A DNA stretch of 6,963 nucleotides from JAKORR01 sp964608495 (GTDB taxonomy: Bacteria; Armatimonadota; Zipacnadia; Zipacnadales; FEN-943), in contig CAZSOQ010000267.1 in assembly GCA_964608495.1 (NCBI GenBank), positions 1-6,963 on the forward strand. The letters run 5' to 3'. The notes under the pieces are model-generated. The model did not search any database. It was not told the origin of the DNA and saw only the letters and a program-made list of their open reading frames with translations. Both the position numbers and the translations under genes were made by a program. Shown one piece after another: positions 6,768 to 6,963 of this stretch (position 1 is the first letter of the stretch; the number at the start of each line of letters is the position of its first letter).

Positions 6768-6963
6768 TCACGGCTTGACCCTCCGAGTGTAGTTGACCAC
6801 TGTTGTCAGAAGGTGGGCGTGCCGCTCGGAACGCAACTGCTCAGCTAGGAAGCCCACGCTCCAGTTCCTATCTCGCCGCTCCGGCCTGGACAGCCTCTCC
6901 CGCCGCACCGCAGTCACACTCCCCGTGGGCCGGTGCCGCCTCAGGCCCGAGCCGTCCTCCCAC
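6768..6963 (-). pseudogene. Second IS3-family OrfB fragment, degenerate, cut by the window edge
   Basis: Reading the minus strand from 6962 gives a 64-residue frame ending at a TGA (6770-6768). It contains GLRRHRP, then RRDRNWSVGFLAEQL and LLTTVVNYTR. These match the middle of IS3-family OrfB (typically EEGL.LRR, N..WSMDF..DQL, LTVVDN.TRE), the start of the DDE integrase core. The catalytic Asp of WSMDF is Gly here, and the conserved Asp of VVDN is Val, so the gene is dead. Similarity stops at about 6780. The remaining bases to the end of the glycosidase gene (6724-6767) show nothing recognisable. The fragment faces the glycosidase gene, opposite to the IS relic at 3163-3789. It covers a part of OrfB that the other relic lacks. 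Confidence 0.72.

Overview
The window is GC-rich bacterial DNA with strong GC-biased third codon positions. It carries two large plus-strand genes for carbohydrate-active proteins and the remains of IS3-family insertion sequences. The combination of a GxGYxYP-type putative glycoside hydrolase, a GH116/DUF608-type enzyme and decayed IS3 elements suggests a polysaccharide-degrading environmental bacterium, such as Armatimonadota, Planctomycetota or a related uncultured lineage. No rRNA or housekeeping marker is present, so this placement is only inference.

Layout: positions 1-113 are a leader with a strong ribosome binding site and a GC-rich hairpin next to it. Positions 114-2993 encode a 959-residue exported multidomain protein. 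It has a signal peptide, an amidotransferase-like N-terminal domain, one or two beta-sandwich-like modules, then the two-part GxGYxYP core. Positions 2994-3162 are non-coding as far as I can see. Positions about 3163-3789 hold a decayed IS3-family element: the C-terminal part of OrfA, then an OrfB that has lost its middle (most of the DDE core). The OrfA/OrfB junction still carries a -1 slippery heptamer (GGGAAAG), and a plausible right terminal repeat ends at about 3789. Positions 3865-6723 (open in frame back to 3793) encode a GH116/DUF608-type glycosidase with a beta-sandwich module inserted in its N-terminal half. Positions 6768-6963 hold, on the minus strand, a second IS3-family OrfB fragment that runs off the window edge and has lost conserved aspartates.

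How it fits together: both intact genes point the same way and probably belong to one glycan-degradation locus. They are separated by about 870 bases, mostly insertion-sequence wreckage. The two IS relics face each other and flank the GH116 gene, and the second relic corresponds to a part of OrfB that the first has lost. I see no toxin-antitoxin, CRISPR, phage-defence or other exotic system. The most unusual content is the broken IS pair around the glycosidase gene and the architecture of the two enzymes.
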